DNA of 41,675 nucleotides from Gemmatimonadota bacterium. GTDB lineage: Bacteria; 4572-55; J002. Positions 17,527 through 24,385 of the stretch are shown here, piece after piece (within the stretch, counting starts at the first letter, position 1; each line of letters opens with the position of its first letter). A program made the translations under genes and the position numbers. Below the pieces are notes generated by a model that did not search any database, was not told where the DNA came from, and worked only from the letters and a program-made list of their open reading frames with translations. The DNA lies in assembly GCA_003697105.1 (NCBI GenBank), contig RFFQ01000011.1, forward strand, positions 1 through 41,675, written 5' to 3'.

Positions 17527-19789
17527 AACTAAGCCCTAAAATGGGGATGCGTCGAAATTGCGGGATCGTTTTTGGTGCTTTTTGGGTTATGCTCCAATAA
17601 TAGCGGTCGATGTTGCGCCGGTTGTACACGTTCCAGATACTCATATAAAAGATGATATTGGATTTGAGGAAGTAAAATCGCCGGTCAACCCGCAAATTAA
17701 GCGAGTGATAATCCGGTAGGCGTAAGGCATTTATTTGAGAGCGATCCAAGATGCCCTCGTTGATCAGGCGTGACGTGAGCAGATCAAATGGCGTGTAGGG
17801 TCGCCCACCTGCCCAGGACCAGCGCAAACTAAATTCCCAACGGGCATTGGGTTTGTAGCCTCCCATCACATGAAGGCGATAGCGGTTATCAAACAGGCGC
17901 GGGTGCCAGTCGCCCTGCATATCGCGGTAGCGCGTGCGAGAGAGGGATGTGCCAATTAGCCCGTAAAAACCCTGTACCAACTTTTTTTGCAGCATCACTT
18001 CGATGCCGGCAGAATACGCTCGCCCGTCATCCCGCACATCGCCGTAATTGCGATATTCATCCCGGTAAATCACATCATCGGCGATGAACCGGCGCGGGTC
18101 ATCCGGGTCAAGAGGAAAGTTGGAATAATCTTTAACGTAAAGTTCTACCGTGAGTTGTGTATCTGGGGTGAACCGGAAATTCGTACCAACGATATAATGA
18201 AACACCTGCAGATTCTTATTATCCTGATTGCCTGCCGCCTGCGAATAGAGCACCAGCGGCGGCGCTTGGTAGATCAAGCCACTGCCAAGATTGATCTGCC
18301 AGCGGTCACTAAGATGGTAGGTCAGGGAAAAACGGGGCACGAGCTGAGTACGGTGATTATAGGAAAACCGGTCTAGCCGTAATCCAGTCGTGAGGGTTAA
18401 TCGAGGAGTGACATACCACATGTAGCTGAAAAAAAAGGCGGTTTTGGTGGTGTATAAGGCACTATCGACGGCTAATTCCGGGATGATTGCCCCGGACGCA
18501 CTGCGATAGGATTCCAGATAGTAGTCATAATCGGCGCGTTCGTGGCTAACCTCCAACCCAAATTTAAACTGATGATTCCACGCCAGCCGGTAAAAATTGA
18601 TGTTCCGCAGGTGGTACAATCGTTCCGTGTAGTTATTGCGAACGTGCTCGGTGCGGTTGAATTCAGTGAACCAGCGAGCGAATCCACGGTTGACCGTATG
18701 GGAAAGTGCGGTCTGGGAGTACCCACCGCGCCATAAATAGCGCCAGTTGACGCCAAACGTATGCTGATCCGCGCCTAAATCCCCGGTGGTACCCGTGCCG
18801 TCATCCCATGTGGCATCGTACCGCCCCCCAAGGTGGAGTAAATTGATCTGGTGTTGGGGAGACAAATTAAAAGTGATTTTGCTTTGGGCATCTGTGTAGC
18901 GGGGTGCTAAACCTTGGTCATCCACCCCAGCCCAATCCACCAACAAATCCAGATTACTCCGCCGGACAGAGGTAAATCCAGCGCCGCGATGATGGGGTAA
19001 AGGACATTCCAACATTAACGCAAAACCGGTTAAGTCTGCATCCAGCTTGCCGTCAAATTCGTCTGGATTACCTTCTCGCAATTGAATTTCGATGATTGAT
19101 GAGAGCCGGTCGCCATATTCTGCTCCCCACCCTCCGGTATAAAAACGAACATTTTCGATCACATCACTATCAATCATCGACAGTGATCCCCCCGACGAAC
19201 CTTGCATCCCAAAATGGTTGATATTGGGAACCAGCATGTTATCCACATAATACGCATTTTCCACCGGACTACCTCCCCGGACAATCAGGTCATTAATGCG
19301 ATCATCCACTTGTGCAGCCCCGGGCGAGGCAGATAAAAACCGGCTGACATCACCGGCGGTTCCGGGGGCACGGCGAATTTCCTCCGCATTAAAGCGGGTT
19401 ACACTCACTGGATTGCCCACATCATGCTCAAAATAACCGGCGGTGACTTCCACTTCAGCCATCTCAAATACCGCCTCCTGAAGTTCCACCGGCACAAACG
19501 TGAGACGATTTGGGCGGACGACCACATCTGTGCGCATTTGTGTTTGGTATGCCACATGGGAGATTTGTAGCGTGTACGTTCCAACGGGTACATCCGGCAG
19601 GATAAATTCACCATTTTCACCGGAAAAAGTGATCAAGTCACTCTTTAATAGGGTGAGATAGGCTCCCGCAACAGGCTGTTGGGTTTGCGCTTGGGTGATT
19701 GTTCCTTTGATCGTTCCTGTTAAGGATTGAGCATTTGCCGGAAGGGCAATAAAGATGAATAGTATCCCTGTTCTGAAAAACCGGACCAT
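17516..19789 (-). CDS. TonB-dependent outer-membrane receptor with CarboxypepD_reg domain
   Basis: 757 residues with a signal peptide (MVRFFRTGILFIFIALPANA). A CarboxypepD_reg-like domain follows at about 25-105 (GTIKGTITQAQTQQPVAG, SGENGEFILPDVPVGTYTLQ), then a plug domain (LIVRGGSPVENAYYVDN, GGWGAEYGDRLSSIIEIQLR) and a beta-barrel to the C-terminal ILGLSYEF, ending in an aromatic residue as expected for outer-membrane insertion. It takes up a ligand across the outer membrane using TonB energy; the substrate is not identifiable. GAGGT precedes the ATG by about 6 bases. The downstream BNR lipoprotein overlaps its stop, an arrangement reminiscent of receptor-lipoprotein pairs such as SusC/SusD, although the lipoprotein is not SusD. 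No TonB/ExbBD genes are present here. Confidence 0.9.
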   Translation of the reverse strand: MVRFFRTGILFIFIALPANAQSLTGTIKGTITQAQTQQPVAGAYLTLLKSDLITFSGENGEFILPDVPVGTYTLQISHVAYQTQMRTDVVVRPNRLTFVPVELQEAVFEMAEVEVTAGYFEHDVGNPVSVTRFNAEEIRRAPGTAGDVSRFLSASPGAAQVDDRINDLIVRGGSPVENAYYVDNMLVPNINHFGMQGSSGGSLSMIDSDVIENVRFYTGGWGAEYGDRLSSIIEIQLREGNPDEFDGKLDADLTGFALMLECPLPHHRGAGFTSVRRSNLDLLVDWAGVDDQGLAPRYTDAQSKITFNLSPQHQINLLHLGGRYDATWDDGTGTTGDLGADQHTFGVNWRYLWRGGYSQTALSHTVNRGFARWFTEFNRTEHVRNNYTERLYHLRNINFYRLAWNHQFKFGLEVSHERADYDYYLESYRSASGAIIPELAVDSALYTTKTAFFFSYMWYVTPRLTLTTGLRLDRFSYNHRTQLVPRFSLTYHLSDRWQINLGSGLIYQAPPLVLYSQAAGNQDNKNLQVFHYIVGTNFRFTPDTQLTVELYVKDYSNFPLDPDDPRRFIADDVIYRDEYRNYGDVRDDGRAYSAGIEVMLQKKLVQGFYGLIGTSLSRTRYRDMQGDWHPRLFDNRYRLHVMGGYKPNARWEFSLRWSWAGGRPYTPFDLLTSRLINEGILDRSQINALRLPDYHSLNLRVDRRFYFLKSNIIFYMSIWNVYNRRNIDRYYWSITQKAPKTIPQFRRIPILGLSYEF

Positions 19790-19844
19790 GTGTACCTCAG
19801 GCGATAAAACATATACGTGTCATCCGGCAGTAACCCGCTGGCAA

Positions 19845-19879
19845 TAAAAAAGGCGTCGATTTCTCGTTAATCGGCGCCT
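19845..19879 (-). terminator. Rho-independent terminator of the ABC ATPase gene
   Basis: Read on the minus strand, AGGCGCCGAT (19879-19870) pairs with ATCGACGCCT (19860-19851) through ten positions including one G-U pair, with a 9-base loop, followed by a run of T residues. It lies 26 bases after the stop of the ATPase gene and separates it from the TonB-dependent receptor gene. Confidence 0.8.
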
Positions 19880-19904
19880 GGCAGAGAGGTGAACGGCTGG
19901 CAGG

Positions 19905-20993
19905 TCAAATGAGCAATGATTTTTCCGTTTTGCCATCAAAAAAGTGGAAATGTTCGGGGTTGAGTTCCACATTCATCATCTGTCCGTATTGTGGAATTTG
20001 GCGTGTATTAAGGCGGGCAAGCAGGGTGGATTCATCAATATTAAGATAAACGATCACTTCATTGCCCATCGGTTCGACCACGCCGACTTTCGCCTGAAAT
20101 ATGCCTTGCGCATCACTGGCGTTGATATCTTCTGGGCGGATACCAAAAATCACCGGCCGGTTGATGTGATGTTTCAAATGGTCTTGATAACGTTCCGGTA
20201 CTGGAATCTGAATCGATTGCTTGTTGGTGAACTTCAGCCCATCGGCTTGGATAATTTCACCGTGCAGAAAATTCATTGAAGGACTCCCAATAAAGCCAGC
20301 CACAAAGACATTCGCCGGATGGTCGTAGAGGTTGAGGGGGGTATCGCACTGCTGAATATACCCATCATAAAGGACGGTGATGCGGTCTCCCATCGTCATG
20401 GCTTCCACCTGATCATGTGTAACATAGATCATGGTTGCTTCCAATTCATGGTGGAGCCGTTCGATTTCCGCCCGCATTTGCACTCGTAATTTAGCATCAA
20501 GGTTGGAGAGCGGCTCGTCAAACAAAAAAACCTTTGGTTTGCGCACGATTGCTCGCCCGACGGCAACTCGTTGGCGCTGTCCACCGGAAAGGGCTTTGGG
20601 TTTGCGGTCAAGCAAGTCTTCCAAGCCTAAAATTTTGGCGGCGTCTTTCACCCGCTGGTCGATCTCATGTTTGGGGAATTTACGGAGTTTTAGTCCAAAT
20701 GCCATGTTATCATAAACGGTCATGTGGGGATAAAGGGCGTAGTTCTGAAACACCATCGCGATGTCGCGGTCTTTGGGCGGAACATCATTAACGATCCGGT
20801 CACCGATGTGGATTTCCCCGGAGGTAATTTCCTCCAGACCGGCGATCATGCGCAGGGTGGTGGACTTTCCGCAGCCGGAGGGTCCAACAAAGACCATAAA
20901 TTCCCGGTCGTTAATCTCCAAATCATTATCTTTGACGACGTGAACACCACCATCATAAATTTTATTGACTTTTTTTAGGAGTACTCGTGCCAT
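19905..20993 (-). CDS. ugpC: ABC transporter ATP-binding protein, MalK/UgpC/MsmK type
   Basis: 362 residues, the usual length of the carbohydrate-importer ATPases. Visible motifs: Walker A GPSGCGKST at 37-45, Q-loop in AMVFQNYALYPHM, signature LSGGQRQRVAVGRA from 135, Walker B VFLFDEPLSNLD from 155, and H-loop YVTHD (His193). The C-terminal third is the regulatory OB/TOBE region (FGIRPEDI). Such ATPases power one or several sugar or glycerol-phosphate importers and may be encoded away from the permeases, as here: no permease or binding protein is adjacent and a terminator follows at once, so it is a single-gene unit. GAGGGA lies 6-7 bases before the ATG; that leader is duplicated upstream. 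The subfamily is clear, the substrate is not. Confidence 0.9.
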   Translation of the reverse strand: MARVLLKKVNKIYDGGVHVVKDNDLEINDREFMVFVGPSGCGKSTTLRMIAGLEEITSGEIHIGDRIVNDVPPKDRDIAMVFQNYALYPHMTVYDNMAFGLKLRKFPKHEIDQRVKDAAKILGLEDLLDRKPKALSGGQRQRVAVGRAIVRKPKVFLFDEPLSNLDAKLRVQMRAEIERLHHELEATMIYVTHDQVEAMTMGDRITVLYDGYIQQCDTPLNLYDHPANVFVAGFIGSPSMNFLHGEIIQADGLKFTNKQSIQIPVPERYQDHLKHHINRPVIFGIRPEDINASDAQGIFQAKVGVVEPMGNEVIVYLNIDESTLLARLNTRQIPQYGQMMNVELNPEHFHFFDGKTEKSLLI

Positions 20994-21031
20994 TTTTATC
21001 CCTCATGTTTAATTTTTATTCCTCATGTTTA
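20992..21031 (-). repeat. 20-bp tandem duplication of the ATPase gene leader and Shine-Dalgarno
   Basis: On the plus strand, ATTTTTATCCCTCATGTTTA (20992-21011) is repeated with one difference at 21012-21031. On the minus strand each copy carries ATGAGGGAT / ATGAGGAAT, so the Shine-Dalgarno of the ATPase gene is present twice. Each copy also opens a tiny reading frame out of register with the gene (the distal one MRNKN and stop). Confidence 0.7.
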
Positions 21032-21096
21032 GATATGAATTTTTGAACATTGTGTTAGACCAAATTTAGCGAATCCAGCAAGCTAAAATTCGGATA

Positions 21097-21105
21097 AATA
21101 TACCA
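21097..21105 (-). promoter_or_regulatory. Candidate extended -10 promoter of the ATPase gene
   Basis: On the minus strand TGG immediately precedes TATATT (21102-21097), an extended -10 pattern; a clear -35 is absent (TTAGTC at 17 bases). It lies 104 bases upstream of the ATG at 20993 in a 281-base gap and is the best candidate there. Confidence 0.4.
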
Positions 21106-21176
21106 CAAAGTCTTAAATAGACTAACAAAACACTCCCTCAAGTTTCTATGTATATTTTACTCAGGCACGTTCGCAC

Positions 21177-21248
21177 TTCCCAAAGGGAAATCTAAAGCAT
21201 TCGGGGTAGATGCAATACGCTTTCAGAGCGCATTGCACCGCCATTGCA
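21177..21248. repeat. Cluster of inverted and direct repeats downstream of the acidic-protein gene
   Basis: TTCCC-AAA-GGGAA (21177-21189) is a perfect inverted repeat. TGCAATACGCT (21211-21221) and AGCGCATTGCA (21227-21237) form an 11-bp stem with one mismatch (G-U if read as minus-strand RNA) around a 5-base loop, and CATTGCA recurs at 21242-21248. There is no T-run. The cluster lies between the acidic gene's stop and the ATPase promoter, so it may end one transcript or bind a regulator of the next. Confidence 0.4.
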
Positions 21249-21274
21249 TTTAGGGAACAATCTACGAGTCGAGG

Positions 21275-21748
21275 TTAAAAATCCAGCTCGGAAAAATCAT
21301 CCTCCTCATAATCCTCATCTTCATATTTTTCGTAAATGATTTCGTCGTCAAACTCATCATCAAATTCATTACCGGCGGATTCCCCCAATGACGCATCAAA
21401 CACAATCCACTCATCCTGATCGACGGGAACTTCTTCTTGAAGAATAATGTCCGTAACGTATTGGTAAACTTCCTTTAACGGCACATTAAACGGGACTTCG
21501 ATCATCATTTTGTGAAGCGACATCTTTTCCTGTAGTTTCTCCAGTTCAATAATGATCTCATCACCTTCTAGCTTTTCAACCGGCACGATTTCCGTGAGTC
21601 CTAACACCTCACGCACGGTTTTGTACTCATGAAAATCATCAACATCCTCGATTTCAAAATCAGATTCCAGAATATCTTCCTCGTCGTAGAAATCTTCGAG
21701 CTGATCGATAAAGTCTTGAGGATCATCTCGCTTAACTTTCTTCTTCAT
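21275..21748 (-). CDS. Highly acidic protein of unknown function
   Basis: 157 residues from the ATG at 21748 (MKKKVKRDDPQDFIDQLEDF), preceded by GAAAGG; the frame extends to 21796, but the upstream start has no ribosome site. About 35 percent of residues are Asp or Glu, concentrated in the N-terminal 40 and C-terminal 35 residues (for example EFDDEFDDEIIYEKYEDEDY). The central part, about 50-115, is more ordinary (KLQEKMSLHKMMIEVPFNVP, LKEVYQYVTDIILQEEVP) and could fold as a small alpha/beta domain. No signal peptide or membrane segment. It follows the lutA-like gene by 48 bases and is probably cotranscribed. I do not recognise the family. Confidence 0.75.
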   Translation of the reverse strand: MKKKVKRDDPQDFIDQLEDFYDEEDILESDFEIEDVDDFHEYKTVREVLGLTEIVPVEKLEGDEIIIELEKLQEKMSLHKMMIEVPFNVPLKEVYQYVTDIILQEEVPVDQDEWIVFDASLGESAGNEFDDEFDDEIIYEKYEDEDYEEDDFSELDF

Positions 21749-21796
21749 GAAATACGACCTTTCGCCTGCGGTGTGATGAAAATGAAATGTCAACAC

Positions 21797-22513
21797 TTAT
21801 TGATTTGCTAAAATTTCAGCATAATGAATGGTTTGAATAGGTATGTTTTGGCGTTTCAAGAGTCCGTTTAAGTGCATTAAACAACTGGAATCTCCCGCTG
21901 TGAGATAGTCTGCACCCGTGGCACACACTCCGGTGATTTTATCGTTCCCCATGGCAGTGGATATTTCGGTGAATTTTACCGCGAAGGTGCCCCCAAAACC
22001 GCAACATTCCTCTGCATTGTCCATTTCTACCAGTTCCAACTCGCGCACAGCCGCCAACAACTGACGAGGCTCGGATTTAATCCGAAGTTCGCGTAAACCA
22101 TGACAGGCATCGTGGTAAGTCACTTTATGCGGGAAGCGGGCACCGACATCAACCGTTTGTAATTGGTTCACCAAAAAATCGGAAAATTCGTACATGTGGC
22201 TCGCGATGTGCCGGACATCACCGGCTAGAGCCGGGTCCATAAGCCATTTGGGATAAAAACACGTTACCATCGTGGTACAAGACCCGGAGACCGACACAAT
22301 CGAATCCGCCCCAGAAAAGACCTTTACTAACCGCTTTGCTACCCGCCGGGCTTCTGCATGATACCCGGAATTAAATGCCGGTTGGCCACAACACGTCTGT
22401 TCCACAGGAAAAACAACCTCGTGCCCTAGACGCCGCAGAATCCGCACGGCGGAAACCGCTACATGGGGATAAAATTGATCCACGATGCATGGAACAAAAA
22501 GCGCTATTTTCAT
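21797..22513 (-). CDS. lutA: LutA/YkgE-type (Fe-S)-binding oxidoreductase subunit
   Basis: 238 residues, the same size as Bacillus LutA. Two CCG domains are visible: EQTCCGQPAFNSGY with Cys41-Cys42, and EECCGFGGTFAVKF with Cys170-Cys171, plus Cys137 in YHDACHGLREL and Cys79 in GSCTTMV. CCG domains bind an iron-sulfur cofactor in heterodisulfide reductase and lactate or glycolate oxidation complexes. LutA normally works with LutB and LutC in L-lactate oxidation; neither is next to it here, so its partner is unknown and a role in lactate use is only inferred. A good promoter and a perfect palindrome lie upstream. Confidence 0.85.
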   Translation of the reverse strand: MKIALFVPCIVDQFYPHVAVSAVRILRRLGHEVVFPVEQTCCGQPAFNSGYHAEARRVAKRLVKVFSGADSIVSVSGSCTTMVTCFYPKWLMDPALAGDVRHIASHMYEFSDFLVNQLQTVDVGARFPHKVTYHDACHGLRELRIKSEPRQLLAAVRELELVEMDNAEECCGFGGTFAVKFTEISTAMGNDKITGVCATGADYLTAGDSSCLMHLNGLLKRQNIPIQTIHYAEILANQ

Positions 22514-22558
22514 GCGTATTCATGTTTGTTATCAAAAGTAAGCCGGACTCAATTCGGC

Positions 22559-22588
22559 ATCTTACCAGACAGGGAATGGCACTGTCAA
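22559..22588 (-). promoter_or_regulatory. Promoter upstream of lutA-like gene
   Basis: On the minus strand TTGACA (22588-22583) is separated by 18 bases from TAAGAT (22564-22559), which is preceded by TGG (extended -10). The -10 ends 45 bases before the ATG at 22513. The -35 is consensus and the -10 matches four of six positions. Confidence 0.6.
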
Positions 22589-22612
22589 GCCATTTTTTGA
22601 CAAAACCGAGCC

Positions 22613-22633
22613 TTGTACCTTATTAAGGTACAA
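22613..22633. promoter_or_regulatory. Perfect 21-bp palindrome, candidate regulator site
   Basis: TTGTACCTTA (22613-22622) and TAAGGTACAA (22624-22633) are exact reverse complements around a single central T. The centre is about 70 bases upstream of the likely lutA start point, the usual distance for an activator site. No T-run follows on either strand, and the 1-base centre makes a terminator hairpin unlikely. Confidence 0.5.
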
Positions 22634-22685
22634 AAGGAGTTTATTGGTTACAGTTATTTTGGTGATAAGTCAAGAAAAAACGAAA

Positions 22686-24044
22686 TCAGGAGGTTGTAAC
22701 TTCCAGCCGGAGCACCCGCTGGAGCCACCAATAAGATGCGGAACCGGTCAGCATATTGGAAATGACAAATGCGCCAAAAATACCCTGTAAACCAAACAGA
22801 TACGACCCGAGATATGCCAGCGGAATATAAATGCCAAATACCCGAATCACGGTGAGTAGTGATGAATGAAACGGGCGGTTGAGAACATTCAGACAGGTGT
22901 TAGAGAGAAGCAATACCCCCTGCAATCCATATCCAATAGGCGCGATACTAAAGTAGAGAACGGCAGTAGCGATAACCATTGGGTCTGGATTAAACACCCT
23001 TGCCACCTGTGGTCCACATACCAACAACCCCAGCCACATGACCCCTCCCCACAGGAAGGCGAAGCGCTGGCTGTACCGGATCCCCCTTTCCACCCGGTCA
23101 TATTGCTGGGCACCCCAGTTTTGCCCCACAAATGGACTCATCACCGAATTGAGCGCAAATAGCACCGTCAAAGTAAATGCTTCCACCCGCGTTCCGACCC
23201 CAAAACCGGCAACAGCTTCCGTGCCGTAGCTTGCTACTAAACTCGTGATAATCCCACTGGAAAGGGGAACAATGATATTCGTGCCGCCTACCGGCAGACC
23301 GATATATAAAATTTTTCGCCAGGAGGCAAACCCCTCCTGCAAACCCGGTATTTCAAGAGTGATCATCTTCTCACGGCGATAAAGAACCCACAACGCGACA
23401 AAAAACGTTGTCGCCCGAGCACAAACGGTGGCAATTGCCGCTCCGGCAATCCCCAAACGAGGGACGGGTCCCAGCCCGAAGATCAACACTGGATCGAGAA
23501 TTATATTGACGGCAACCGCTACTAACATGACCAAACTTGGAGTTTTGGTGTCTCCGGTGGCACGTATGGCATTGTTACCCACCATCGGGACCACCACAAA
23601 AATCGTCCCGCTATACCAGATGCGCATGTAGGCATGGATCAAAGGCATAGTCTGTTCGTCCGCACCCAGCAACCGGAATACGGGGTCAATGGTCAAAAAT
23701 CCAACAGTCGCCATTAGAGCAACAATGAGCAGCGACAGCGAGAGGGCATCCGTAGTCAACCGGCGCACCTGGTGCGGGTCACCTTCCCCAATCGCGCGGG
23801 AAATGACCGCAGACGCGCCAGCACCCAGACCAAGAGTCAGACTGTTGAGAATCATCACCACCGGAAACGTGAAACTGATCGCCGCTAGTTCCCGTGTACC
23901 CAGTTGACCTACAAAATAGGTGTCGACTAGATTGAAGGCAATCATCGCGATAATGCCAAAAAACATCGGGATCGTTAAACGAACCAGTGTAGGGGCAATA
24001 TCACCTTCGGTAAGGCGGGCTTTGGAGGGCGGGGAGAACCTCAA
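22686..24044 (-). CDS. MATE-family multidrug/metabolite exporter
   Basis: 452 residues from a TTG at 24044. This start is chosen because GGGGAG lies 7 bases before it and the codon overlaps the TGA of the upstream gene as TTGA; the frame stays open to 24200, but those residues lie inside the upstream gene. The protein begins LTEGDIAPTLVRLTIPMFFG and has about twelve membrane segments, with family-typical stretches FNLVDTYFVGQLGTRELAAI, GLGAGASAVISRAIG, NAIRATGDTKTPS and PFVGQNWGAQQYDR. MATE proteins export organic cations or other small molecules using sodium or proton gradients. It is the last gene of a coupled unit with a two-TM protein and a Rieske oxygenase, suggesting it may export that enzyme's product. 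Confidence 0.9.
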   Translation of the reverse strand: MRFSPPSKARLTEGDIAPTLVRLTIPMFFGIIAMIAFNLVDTYFVGQLGTRELAAISFTFPVVMILNSLTLGLGAGASAVISRAIGEGDPHQVRRLTTDALSLSLLIVALMATVGFLTIDPVFRLLGADEQTMPLIHAYMRIWYSGTIFVVVPMVGNNAIRATGDTKTPSLVMLVAVAVNIILDPVLIFGLGPVPRLGIAGAAIATVCARATTFFVALWVLYRREKMITLEIPGLQEGFASWRKILYIGLPVGGTNIIVPLSSGIITSLVASYGTEAVAGFGVGTRVEAFTLTVLFALNSVMSPFVGQNWGAQQYDRVERGIRYSQRFAFLWGGVMWLGLLVCGPQVARVFNPDPMVIATAVLYFSIAPIGYGLQGVLLLSNTCLNVLNRPFHSSLLTVIRVFGIYIPLAYLGSYLFGLQGIFGAFVISNMLTGSASYWWLQRVLRLEVTTS

Positions 24045-24385
24045 AATGATGCTCCCCAAAGATGCATCAAAACGACAACGATCCCGATGAAAAGGAGTGC
24101 AGAAAAAAATATCTTCAAGCGTTTTAAGCGATGCTGACGCCATTGCAGGTAAAGCGGTAAGTTCAAGTAATACGTGCCCAGCCCTACCAGACACAACCAC
24201 CCTTTCTTTTGTAAACGGGCTAACCGCCAGCGAATAAACGGATTTGTGGGAAAAAGTGTTATGGCGCTTTCAGCGGTGATCGCATTTTCTTTACGGCATG
24301 TTGAGATCAACCGCCGATCAATGATACTGATGATGGCAAAATATACCGTGAGAATACTCCCAATGGTTTTAGCGTATTCAATCAT
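24041..24385 (-). CDS. Small two-TM membrane protein, unknown function
   Basis: 114 residues (MIEYAKTIGSILTVYFAIIS). It overlaps the Rieske gene at its start (ATGA) and the MATE gene at its end (TTGA), so all three are translationally coupled. Hydrophobic segments lie near residues 8-24 (IGSILTVYFAIISIIDR region) and 93-110 (FFSALLFIGIVVVLMHLW), with a Trp/Tyr-rich, strongly basic middle part (RWRLARLQKKGWLCLVGLG; QWRQHRLKRLK) that may hold a further short segment. I do not recognise the family. Its position between an oxygenase and an exporter suggests an accessory role in the same process. Confidence 0.75.
   Translation of the reverse strand: MIEYAKTIGSILTVYFAIISIIDRRLISTCRKENAITAESAITLFPTNPFIRWRLARLQKKGWLCLVGLGTYYLNLPLYLQWRQHRLKRLKIFFSALLFIGIVVVLMHLWGASF

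Noticed and set aside
22613-22633. Palindrome as terminator of the MATE gene
   Set aside because: The centre is a single base and no T-run follows on the minus strand, so a regulator site fits better.
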